Source of the DNA: an uncultured Bacilli bacterium | GTDB taxonomy: Bacteria; Bacillota_I; Bacilli_A; RF39; UBA660 | Direction: 5' to 3' | Assembly: GCA_944372725.1 (NCBI GenBank) | Contig: CALWAA010000074.1 | Coordinates: 1 to 5,649, forward strand | Length of the DNA stretch: 5,649 nt | In this document: piece by piece, positions 1 through 5,469 of the stretch | How positions within the stretch are numbered: position 1 is the stretch's first letter | How the letters are laid out: every line of letters starts with the position of its first letter | The notes under the pieces: generated by a model | Database searches by the model: none | What the model saw: only the letters and a program-made list of their open reading frames with translations | Told to the model about the DNA's origin: nothing | Program-made: the position numbers and the translations under genes

Positions 1-230
1 CAGATGATAAAATGCAGGATGAGTTAAATAAATGGGATTTAGAAATAGCAGAAAACAAAGGATATGAGCAAGGTGTTATAGAAGGAACTAAACAAAATAA
101 AAATGAAATCGCAAAAAAATTATTAAACATGAATATGTCAATAGAGGATATTAGTAAAGCAACTAATTTATCTATTGAAGAAATAGAAAAATTAAAGAAA
201 AATAATGAAATAAATTCCACTAGAAAATAA
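1..230 (+). CDS. C-terminal end of an Rpn/PD-(D/E)XK family nuclease-transposase (5' partial)
   Basis: The reading frame is open to the left edge, so the start and the catalytic PD-(D/E)XK core lie outside the window. The first ATG at 12 is probably internal. What remains is about 75 residues: a charged helix, a GYEQGVIEG segment, and a tail of the form LLNMNMSIEDISKATNLS followed by EEIEKL. Rpn-type recombination-promoting nucleases (PDDEXK_2 transposase-like family) commonly end this way, with a short coiled Glu/Gly/Gln repeat and then a small helical motif, 'I..I...t.ls.eeI..l'. The family assignment rests on this tail only, because no catalytic residue is visible. Members are DNA endonucleases linked to RecA-independent recombination and are often found in many copies in gut Bacillota. 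The gene ends in TAA at 228-230, inside the loop of its own terminator. It could also be a truncated relic. Confidence 0.55.
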   Translation, partial: DDKMQDELNKWDLEIAENKGYEQGVIEGTKQNKNEIAKKLLNMNMSIEDISKATNLSIEEIEKLKKNNEINSTRK

Positions 231-245
231 ACTAGTGGTTTTATT
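217..245 (+). terminator. Rho-independent terminator of the nuclease gene
   Basis: A perfect 7-bp stem, CCACTAG (217-223) with CTAGTGG (232-238), closes an 8-base A-rich loop and is followed by TTTTATT. The stop codon TAA (228-230) lies in the loop, so the 5' arm is coding sequence for the last residues. The hairpin separates the nuclease gene from the DUF1934-argS unit. Confidence 0.75.
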
Positions 246-272
246 GTAATTTATAATATTTTTTAGTATAAT
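244..272 (+). promoter_or_regulatory. Promoter of the DUF1934-argS unit
   Basis: The -10 box is a perfect TATAAT at 267-272. The -35 is TTGTAA at 244-249 (4 of 6 to TTGACA), with a 17-bp spacer. Transcription would start near 279, giving a leader of only about 16 bases. The -35 lies directly in the T-rich tail of the preceding terminator. Confidence 0.6.
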
Positions 273-284
273 AATTTCGTAATT

Positions 285-290
285 GGTGAT
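285..290 (+). promoter_or_regulatory. Ribosome binding site that sets the start of the DUF1934 gene
   Basis: GGTGAT matches the 3' half of the Bacillus-type Shine-Dalgarno consensus (AGGAGGTGATC) and sits 4 bases before ATG 295. A longer frame could begin at TTG 283 or GTG 286, but these fall at or inside the ribosome binding site, so ATG 295 is preferred. Confidence 0.6.
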
Positions 291-294
291 ATTT

Positions 295-642
295 ATGAAC
301 AAAGACTTAACTATTAATACTTATGAAGATAATATCTTAATATTTAAAGAAAATTTACTAGGAACATTTGCAAATAATATTTTAACATATGAAAATGAAA
401 CGGATTCATTTTTAATAGATTTAGATAATCTTTTGTTTAGCAAAGAAAATTTAGAAAGTATTTTAGAAATAAATAAAGAAAAAGCGCTACTAACTCTAAA
501 AGAACTAAAAAAAACTTTTGAAATAGTCTTAAAGAAGCTTGCTTTTTCAAGTGAAAACAACAAAATAATCATTGAATACCTTTTAGAAAGCCAAGAAAAA
601 CCCATAAAAATAGAAATAGAAATGAGTGATATAAATGCATAA
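295..642 (+). CDS. DUF1934 (YwiB-like) small beta-barrel protein
   Basis: This encodes a 115-residue cytoplasmic protein with no signal peptide or membrane segment. The identification rests on place and form. In Bacillus a DUF1934 gene (ywiB) accompanies argS. The protein shows the alternating strand pattern of that lipocalin-like family: a G-x-F turn followed by 'ILTYENE', a middle region 'KALLTLKELKK', and final strands 'KIIIEYLLES' and 'PIKIEIEMS'. It is somewhat shorter than the usual ~140 residues and diverged, so sequence similarity alone would be weak. The molecular role of the family is not established. Its last 8 bases overlap the start of argS, which implies translational coupling. 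The start at ATG 295 is supported by GGTGAT 4 bases upstream and a short leader from the promoter at 244-272. Confidence 0.55.
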   Translation: MNKDLTINTYEDNILIFKENLLGTFANNILTYENETDSFLIDLDNLLFSKENLESILEINKEKALLTLKELKKTFEIVLKKLAFSSENNKIIIEYLLESQEKPIKIEIEMSDINA

Positions 643-2377
643 GATTGATGAATTAGAACTAAAAATAAAGGAAGCTATGAAAATTGTAGGTTATGATATT
701 GAAAGTATCACCTTAAACCCATCAAATAGACCAGACCTTGGTGATTACCAATACAATGGTGCTATGGCTCTTGCCAAAATATATCATGATAGCCCTATGA
801 ATATTGCCAATAAAATCGTAAATGCCATAAAAAATTTTTCAGAATTTAAAGAAATCAGTGTTGCTAACCCTGGATTTATCAACATAACTTTAAGCGATAG
901 TTTTCTTATCGATTTTGCTAACACTTCCCTAAAAGACATAAATTCTAATTATAACCTAGGAATAAATAAAACTATCTTTTTAGATTATGGTGGTCCAAAC
1001 GTTGCCAAAGTCTTACATGTAGGACACTTAAGAAGTGCTAATATTGGTCAAGCTTTAAACAATTTATGTAAAGTGGTCGGTTGCAAGACCATTAGTGATA
1101 TCCATCTTGGTGACTGGGGAAGACCTATGGGCATGGTAATCCTTGAAATCAAAACAAGATATCCCGATTTAGCTTATTTTAAAGATAATTACAATGGCGA
1201 AGAAGTAGATTTTAATTTAACCAATGAAGACTTACTAGAATTATATCCAACTGCAACCACGAAAGCCAAAGAAAATGAAAATATTATGGAAGAAGCTCGG
1301 AAAATTAATTTAGAACTTCAAAACAAACACAAAGGTTATTATGCTTTATGGAAAAAAATTGTCGAAGTAAGCTTATCCGAAGTAAAAAGATTATACAAAG
1401 ACTTAAATGTTGATTTTGACCTATGGGAAGGTGAATCAGACAATTTTGAATACATGAACGAATTATTTGAATATTTATATAGTAAAAATATCATCCAAAA
1501 AAGCGATGGAGCCGAAGTAATTAATGTAAAAGAAGAAAGCGACAAAAAAGAAATGCCTCCACTAATACTTGTTAAAAGTAATGGGGCTGTATCTTATGAA
1601 GCGACTGACCTAGCCGCTATTTGGGAACGTACCCATAAGTATAAATTAGACGAAATTTGGTATATTGTTGATAAACGTCAAGAGCTTCATTTTACGCAAG
1701 TATTTCGTGCTTCATATAAAAGTGGCATTGTAAATGATGATACCAAATTAATATTTAATGGTTTTGGTACCATGAATGGACCAGATGGAAAGCCATTTAA
1801 AACAAGAGATGGTGGCGTTATGCCTTTATCTGACCTCCTTGATAATGTAACAAAAGTATGTGAGACAAGATTAATGGAAAGTATCACCGAAAATAGAGAA
1901 AGGATTGCTCGCACCATCGCCGTTGCAGCCATTAAATATGCTGATTTACTTCCCTTTAGAACCACAGACTATAACTTTGATATTGATAAATTTACCGATT
2001 TAAATGGTAAAACTGGAACTTATCTATTATATTCATGTGTTAGAATGAACTCTCTACTACAAAAAGCAAATAATGCAAACATCAAATATGAAGATATAAA
2101 AATACTATCAACTGACAATGAAAGAAAAATTTTAATTACTATGTTAGATTTAAAAAGAATGATTAAAAGAAGTTTTGAAAATTATAGTTTAAACGAAATA
2201 TGTGAATACTTATATAAAATTACTAATCTTTACAATAATTTTTACGCTGAAAACAAAGTTTTAATCGAAGAAAATAATGACAAAAAAACATCATGGTTAG
2301 CCCTAACTAAGCTAATTTTCGACAACAACAAATATTTATTAAATATATTAGGTATAAATATTCCTGAAAAAATGTAA
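635..2377 (+). CDS. argS: Arginyl-tRNA synthetase
   Basis: This is a class I aminoacyl-tRNA synthetase that attaches arginine to tRNA-Arg in an ATP-dependent reaction and, characteristically, needs the tRNA for amino acid activation. The protein is 580 residues, a normal full length. The N-terminal tRNA-binding domain covers about residues 1-100 and includes the 'RPDLGDYQYNGA' segment. The Rossmann catalytic domain carries the HIGH motif as HVGH (128-131, in PNVAKVLHVGHLRSANIG) and the GDWG element (159-162). The KMSKS loop is replaced by the family-typical GKPFKTR (385-391). The C-terminal DALR anticodon-binding domain starts near 'TGTYLLYS' (460) and ends with the typical LGINIPEKM. ATG 635 overlaps the DUF1934 stop by 8 bp and is preceded by a weak AGTGAT ribosome site 4 bases away, so it is probably translated by coupling. 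No terminator follows: the next promoter begins 9 bp after the stop, so some read-through into rpoE is likely. Confidence 0.97.
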   Translation: MHKIDELELKIKEAMKIVGYDIESITLNPSNRPDLGDYQYNGAMALAKIYHDSPMNIANKIVNAIKNFSEFKEISVANPGFINITLSDSFLIDFANTSLKDINSNYNLGINKTIFLDYGGPNVAKVLHVGHLRSANIGQALNNLCKVVGCKTISDIHLGDWGRPMGMVILEIKTRYPDLAYFKDNYNGEEVDFNLTNEDLLELYPTATTKAKENENIMEEARKINLELQNKHKGYYALWKKIVEVSLSEVKRLYKDLNVDFDLWEGESDNFEYMNELFEYLYSKNIIQKSDGAEVINVKEESDKKEMPPLILVKSNGAVSYEATDLAAIWERTHKYKLDEIWYIVDKRQELHFTQVFRASYKSGIVNDDTKLIFNGFGTMNGPDGKPFKTRDGGVMPLSDLLDNVTKVCETRLMESITENRERIARTIAVAAIKYADLLPFRTTDYNFDIDKFTDLNGKTGTYLLYSCVRMNSLLQKANNANIKYEDIKILSTDNERKILITMLDLKRMIKRSFENYSLNEICEYLYKITNLYNNFYAENKVLIEENNDKKTSWLALTKLIFDNNKYLLNILGINIPEKM

Positions 2378-2385
2378 ATTAAGAA

Positions 2386-2414
2386 TTGACAAATAGACTA
2401 TTTTCTATTACAAT
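2386..2414 (+). promoter_or_regulatory. Strong promoter of rpoE
   Basis: A perfect -35 TTGACA (2386-2391) is followed by a 17-bp spacer and -10 TACAAT (2409-2414, 5 of 6). Transcription would begin near G2421. This is the best plus-strand promoter in the window and gives rpoE expression independent of argS. Confidence 0.75.
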
Positions 2415-2420
2415 TACAAG

Positions 2421-2449
2421 GACTTATGTAACATAAGGTTATTTAAGTC
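2421..2449 (+). promoter_or_regulatory. Stem-loop at the 5' end of the rpoE mRNA, containing a 15-bp palindrome
   Basis: GACTTA (2421-2426) pairs with TAAGTC (2444-2449). The stem continues past one T-T mismatch and a G-T pair to TAAC (2429-2432) with GTTA (2438-2441), leaving a 5-base loop. The predicted transcript starts at the first base of this stem. The same stretch contains a perfect palindrome, CTTATGTAACATAAG (2423-2437), which cannot form together with the longer stem. It could be a protein-binding operator at the start site or a stabilising 5' hairpin. Which one cannot be told from sequence. Confidence 0.45.
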
Positions 2450-2479
2450 ATATAATGTTTACAAATAAAGGAGATAAGT

Positions 2480-2929
2480 ATGAAACTAAATGACATACCT
2501 GAATATGAATTAGAAACCATGAATTATGATGATATAGCCTACATAATTCTAAATGAAGAAAAAACTAAAATGAAGATTAATGAACTTTTCAAAAAAGTTT
2601 GTGATGCTCTAAAATTACCCGAAAGCACTTTTGAAGAAAAAATCGCTGATTTCTTCGAACTTTTAACGACTGACAAAAGATTTATCATGTTAGAAGATGG
2701 CTACTGGGATTTAAGAGAACATCACAATCCAAAAGTTGTAGTAGACGATGAAGAAGAAGACGAAGATGCATTAGTAAACGACACAGAAGATGATACCGAA
2801 GACGATTTAATGGAAGAAGAAGGGGAAGATGACATCTTCTATGATACTGATACAGATGATGACTTACCAGACGATGACTTAGAAGATTTAGTCGTAATTG
2901 ACGTAGACGATGAAGAAGCAAACAGTTAA
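2480..2929 (+). CDS. rpoE: DNA-directed RNA polymerase delta subunit
   Basis: The 149-residue protein has the two-part build of the delta subunit. The N-terminal HARE-HTH domain covers about residues 1-82: 'MNYDDIAYIIL', 'MKINELFKKVCDAL', 'FEEKIADFFELLTTDKRF' and 'GYWDLREHHNP'. The disordered acidic tail runs from 89 to 149, with 36 of 61 residues Asp or Glu and no Lys or Arg. In Bacillota, delta binds core RNA polymerase, raises promoter selectivity and recycling by displacing nucleic acid, and increases sensitivity to initiating nucleotide levels. It is slightly shorter than the roughly 170 residues of Bacillus delta, with the difference in the tail. A good ribosome site, AAAGGAG (2467-2473), lies 6 bases before ATG 2480. 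The gene has its own promoter and its own terminator, so it is probably monocistronic. This is not the unrelated sigma-E factor that shares the rpoE symbol. Confidence 0.93.
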   Translation: MKLNDIPEYELETMNYDDIAYIILNEEKTKMKINELFKKVCDALKLPESTFEEKIADFFELLTTDKRFIMLEDGYWDLREHHNPKVVVDDEEEDEDALVNDTEDDTEDDLMEEEGEDDIFYDTDTDDDLPDDDLEDLVVIDVDDEEANS

Positions 2930-2947
2930 TGTTTGTTTTTCTCTTTA
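2918..2947 (+). terminator. Rho-independent terminator of rpoE
   Basis: GCAAACA (2918-2924) pairs with TGTTTGT (2930-2936, one G-T pair) around a 5-base loop, followed by TTTTCTCTTT. The A-rich bases upstream can extend pairing into the T tract. The rpoE stop codon TAA (2927-2929) is in the loop and the 5' arm is coding, the same layout as the terminator at 217-245. Confidence 0.7.
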
Positions 2948-2961
2948 TTTATTGATATAAT
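2933..2961 (+). promoter_or_regulatory. Extended -10 promoter of prfA-prmC
   Basis: The -10 is TATAAT at 2956-2961, preceded by TG at 2953-2954 (TGnTATAAT, an extended -10). The -35 is a poor TTGTTT at 2933-2938, with a 17-bp spacer. The -35 lies within the 3' arm and T tract of the rpoE terminator. The leader would be about 15 bases, just room for the ribosome site AAAGGA (2969-2974). Confidence 0.65.
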
Positions 2962-2982
2962 AGGAACGAAAGGAAGATAACC

Positions 2983-4047
2983 ATGTTTGAAAGACTAGAT
3001 GCAATTGAACAAAAATATAATGAATTACAAGCTGATTTAACAAATCCTGAAATCATGAGTGATTATAATAAAGTAAAAGTTTTATCAAAAGAATCTCGTG
3101 ATTTAGAAGAAACTGTAAAAAAATATCAAGAATACAAAAATACTTTAAATGAAATAGAAGATGCCAAAGTATTAATGAAAGATGAAGAATTAAAAGAAAT
3201 GGCATCTATCGAATTAGAAAGTCTAAAAGAAAAATTAGAAAATATTAAAAGAGAACTTGAAATATTACTGGTACCAAAAGATGAAAATGATGGTAAAAAT
3301 ATTATTATGGAAATAAGAGGTGCTGCTGGAGGAGACGAAGCCAACATATTCGCAGGCGACTTATATCGTATGTATTCTTATTATGCTGAAAAAAATGGAT
3401 GGAAAATTGAAGAATTACATGCTGTGGAAGGAACAAGTGGTGGATTTTCTCAAATCGAAGTTTTAATTAAAGGCGAAGACGTATATAAAAAACTAAAATA
3501 CGAAAGTGGTTCTCATCGCGTTCAAAGAGTACCAGTAACCGAAACTGCGGGAAGAGTTCACACATCAACTGCCACTGTATTAGTAATGCCAGAAGTAGAA
3601 ACATCAAATATCGAAATTAAAGAAAGTGATATAAAAATGGATGTTTACCATTCTAGTGGAGCCGGTGGTCAATCTGTCAATACAGCTAACTCTGCGGTAA
3701 GACTTACCCATATCCCAACTGGTATTGTAGTAACTTGTCAAACGGAACGCAGTCAATTGCGTAATCGTGATAGAGCCATGGAATTATTAAAAATTAAAAT
3801 TCAAGATGAAATAAGACAAAAAGAAGAGCAAGCACTAGGAACAGAACGTAAAAATAAAATTGGTACAGGCGATAGAAGTGAAAAAATAAGAACTTACAAC
3901 TATCCACAAAACCGTGTTACCGACCATCGTATTAATTTTTCTACCATGACACTTGATAGAGTAATGGATGGGGAATTAGACCCAATCATTGATGCTTTAC
4001 AAACTGAAGATTTAAGACTTAAATTAGCTGGTGAAACATTTGAATAA
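2983..4047 (+). CDS. prfA: Peptide chain release factor 1
   Basis: RF1 enters the ribosomal A site at UAA or UAG and triggers hydrolysis of peptidyl-tRNA. The protein is 354 residues, full length for the family. The N-terminal helical domain covers about 1-100. The stretch 'GAAGGDEANIFAGDL' (113-127) opens domain 2. The stop-codon reading motif PxT is PVT at 184-186, inside HRVQRVPVTET, which marks RF1 rather than RF2. The catalytic GGQ is at 228-230 in SSGAGGQSVNT. The C-terminal signature 'GDRSEKIRTYNYPQNR' starts at 296. Gln230 is the residue that PrmC methylates. ATG 2983 has AAAGGA 8 bases upstream and matches the usual N-terminus (MFERLDAIE). The gene ends in TAA and overlaps prmC. In Bacillus prfA is not next to rpoE, so this adjacency is a lineage feature. 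Confidence 0.97.
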   Translation: MFERLDAIEQKYNELQADLTNPEIMSDYNKVKVLSKESRDLEETVKKYQEYKNTLNEIEDAKVLMKDEELKEMASIELESLKEKLENIKRELEILLVPKDENDGKNIIMEIRGAAGGDEANIFAGDLYRMYSYYAEKNGWKIEELHAVEGTSGGFSQIEVLIKGEDVYKKLKYESGSHRVQRVPVTETAGRVHTSTATVLVMPEVETSNIEIKESDIKMDVYHSSGAGGQSVNTANSAVRLTHIPTGIVVTCQTERSQLRNRDRAMELLKIKIQDEIRQKEEQALGTERKNKIGTGDRSEKIRTYNYPQNRVTDHRINFSTMTLDRVMDGELDPIIDALQTEDLRLKLAGETFE

Positions 4048-4756
4048 AATTGGTGTATCAGAATTAAAGGCTTTAAAAGAAAATTACAAAGGAGATATCA
4101 AAGAAGCAGAAGAATTACTAAAAAAAAATTATCCCATTCAATATTTAATTGGTTATGTTGAATTTTATAATTGTAAGATAAATGTAAATGAAGATGTTTT
4201 AATACCACGTTTTGAAACGGAATATTTAGTTGAAAAGGCTATTCATTTATTAAAAGGGAAAGAAATAAAATCAGGAATTGATTTATGTACTGGTAGTGGT
4301 GCAATTGCCATTGCTTTAAAGAAAAACTTAAATACCAAAATAGATGCTTGTGATATAAGTGATAAAGCTTTAGAAATTGCCCAAAAAAATGCTTTAGAAA
4401 ACAATGTTCAAATAAACTTTTTTAAAAAAAACATTTTAAATGACAGCCTAGAGGGTAAATATGATTTTATAATATCAAACCCTCCTTATGTAAAAAAAGG
4501 CGAATATACAAGCGAAGAAACAGCCTATGAACCTAATATTGCCCTATTCGCTGATGAAACTGGATTAATATTTTATAAAAAAATTATCGAATTATCAAAA
4601 AAGATATTAAATCCACATGGTATTATTATTTTTGAAATAGGAGATACCCTTAGTGAAGAAATCAAAAAAATTGCTTTAAGTATTTATCCTAAAGCAACAA
4701 TTACTATTCAAAAAGATTATAATAATTTTAATCGCTTTATGTTCATTGAAACATAA
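4031..4756 (+). CDS. prmC: Release factor glutamine methyltransferase (short N-terminal domain)
   Basis: PrmC uses S-adenosylmethionine to N5-methylate the glutamine of the GGQ motif in release factors, here the product of the overlapping upstream gene. With the GTG start the protein is 241 residues. The Rossmann methyltransferase core carries the SAM-binding motif DLCTGSGAIAIAL (84-96) and catalytic NPPY (150-153). Family-typical pieces are PIQYLIGYVEF (35-45), VLIPRFETE (56-64), 'YEPNIALFADETGLIFYKKI' and FEIG. Only about 34 residues precede PIQYLIG, whereas usual PrmC (about 280 residues) has an 80-90 residue helical bundle there. The start is uncertain. GTG 4031 overlaps prfA by 17 bp but lacks a good ribosome site. 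TTG 4040 overlaps by 8 bp and has GGTGA 5 bases upstream, the same arrangement as the argS start. The longer form is given as the outer bound. No terminator is seen after the stop. Confidence 0.92.
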   Translation: MKHLNKIGVSELKALKENYKGDIKEAEELLKKNYPIQYLIGYVEFYNCKINVNEDVLIPRFETEYLVEKAIHLLKGKEIKSGIDLCTGSGAIAIALKKNLNTKIDACDISDKALEIAQKNALENNVQINFFKKNILNDSLEGKYDFIISNPPYVKKGEYTSEETAYEPNIALFADETGLIFYKKIIELSKKILNPHGIIIFEIGDTLSEEIKKIALSIYPKATITIQKDYNNFNRFMFIET

Positions 4757-4761
4757 AGCTT

Positions 4762-5352
4762 TTATTTTTTCATTCTTTTTCTTTTAACAACATCAACAGG
4801 ACCATTTTTAATAATTTCCATCCACTTAATTAAAGTCGATGCTCGAAGAACCATACGTGCTTTTAAAACTAATCCTTGACGTGAATTATCCACACTTTCC
4901 ATAGCTAATATATAATCATCACCACTAGGATACATAACAAAACGTCCATGAGCTAAAGAATTTCTTATATGTTTAAAAATACTTAAAACAAGATTAGAAT
5001 TACTATTCACATAGATAGCTATACGTTCTTGGTCACGATATTGATAAAAATTATTATCTAAATGAGCTTTACTACAAATTTCATCCATATTTTCTAATCG
5101 GTCTGCCATAAACAAATTATATTCCAAAGATAAATTAGCCACATGAAACAATTGCTCTTTTAATTCTTTAGTATTCCAAACATTATCTGCCCAACCATAA
5201 TTAGTAATAGGAATACCTCGATAACTATAACTTTCTTGTAAAGTATTAATAATATAAAAAGGCAAAATTTCTTTTAATACTTCTAATTCTTTTTTATTAA
5301 AACTTTTAACATCAATCCATTCCGGATGTTCACTTATTCTTAAAGTACTCAT
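4762..5352 (-). CDS. HEPN-like domain protein (putative RNase or RNA-binding protein)
   Basis: The protein is 196 residues, soluble, with no signal peptide. Residues 125-138 read IFKHIRNSLAHGRF, which contains an RX4H motif (Arg130, His135) preceded by a helix, as in HEPN domains whose members are often metal-independent RNases in toxin-antitoxin, abortive infection and related systems. Polar Asn131 after the Arg is also typical of active HEPN proteins. The N-terminal half is mostly helical ('ELEVLKEILPFYIINTLQE', 'LKEQLFHVANLSLEYNLFMADR') and the C-terminus is basic (VVKRKRMKK). I do not recognise a named subfamily, so activity is inferred from the motif alone. ATG 5352 is chosen because GGGGG (5357-5361) lies 4 bases upstream and the product begins MSTLRISEHPEW. 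A longer frame from TTG 5403 would use the -35 box itself as a start codon. The gene converges on prmC with only 5 bp between stops, and no partner gene is adjacent on its strand inside the window. Confidence 0.7.
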   Translation of the reverse strand: MSTLRISEHPEWIDVKSFNKKELEVLKEILPFYIINTLQESYSYRGIPITNYGWADNVWNTKELKEQLFHVANLSLEYNLFMADRLENMDEICSKAHLDNNFYQYRDQERIAIYVNSNSNLVLSIFKHIRNSLAHGRFVMYPSGDDYILAMESVDNSRQGLVLKARMVLRASTLIKWMEIIKNGPVDVVKRKRMKK

Positions 5353-5356
5353 AAAA

Positions 5357-5362
5357 CCCCCT
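5357..5362 (-). promoter_or_regulatory. Ribosome binding site of the HEPN-like gene
   Basis: On the minus strand the bases read AGGGGG, then TTTT, then ATG. This G-rich site fixes the start at 5352 rather than at TTG 5403. Confidence 0.55.
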
Positions 5363-5374
5363 AAAACAAAACAT

Positions 5375-5403
5375 ATTTTATAAAAATTATAAAGATTTGT
5401 CAA
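5375..5403 (-). promoter_or_regulatory. Promoter of the HEPN-like gene
   Basis: Read on the minus strand, the -35 is a perfect TTGACA (5403-5398), the spacer is 17 bp and the -10 is TAAAAT (5380-5375, 5 of 6). Transcription would begin near 5368, giving a leader of about 16 bases that contains the ribosome site. Confidence 0.7.
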
Positions 5404-5407
5404 ATCT
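5393..5407. promoter_or_regulatory. 15-bp palindrome over the -35 box: possible operator
   Basis: AGATTTG-T-CAAATCT is a perfect inverted repeat with 7-bp arms and one central base. It completely covers the -35 hexamer (5398-5403) of the minus-strand promoter. A dimeric repressor bound there would block RNA polymerase. No regulator gene is visible in the window, so the operator role is inference. Confidence 0.4.
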
Positions 5408-5434
5408 ACTTAGCTTTAGTAAAGTAAATGTAAA

Positions 5435-5463
5435 TTGTGTTTATTTAAAAAGTATTATATACT
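5435..5463 (+). promoter_or_regulatory. Candidate plus-strand promoter in the right-hand non-coding region
   Basis: TTGTGT (5435-5440, 3 of 6), a 17-bp spacer and TATACT (5458-5463, 5 of 6) would start transcription near 5470. The match is modest and AT-rich DNA yields chance hits. It gains weight from the terminator-like hairpin about 45 bases downstream of the start. The small inverted repeat AAGTAT/ATACTT (5450-5464) overlaps the -10. Confidence 0.35.
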
Positions 5464-5469
5464 TAATTA

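Noticed and set aside
1339..1965. Minus-strand frames opposite argS
   Set aside because: They overlap clearly functional argS coding sequence and show no domain or start signal.
2451..2456. Second TATAAT before rpoE
   Set aside because: No acceptable -35 lies 16-18 bp upstream and no TG extension is present. The TTGACA-17-TACAAT promoter at 2386-2414 is far better.
2685..2921. Minus-strand frame opposite rpoE, rich in Leu, Arg and His
   Set aside because: It is the mirror of the repetitive Asp/Glu codons of the delta tail, with no ribosome site or recognisable product.
4755..4770. AAAGCTTT palindrome plus T run between prmC and the HEPN gene as a shared terminator
   Set aside because: The palindrome has no loop and only one GC pair step, so a stable hairpin is not possible. 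The T run is coding sequence for the Lys-rich end of the minus-strand gene.
5353..5403. Longer form of the HEPN-like protein starting at TTG 5403
   Set aside because: The TTG is part of the -35 hexamer, the extension lies upstream of the predicted transcription start, and a good ribosome site serves ATG 5352.
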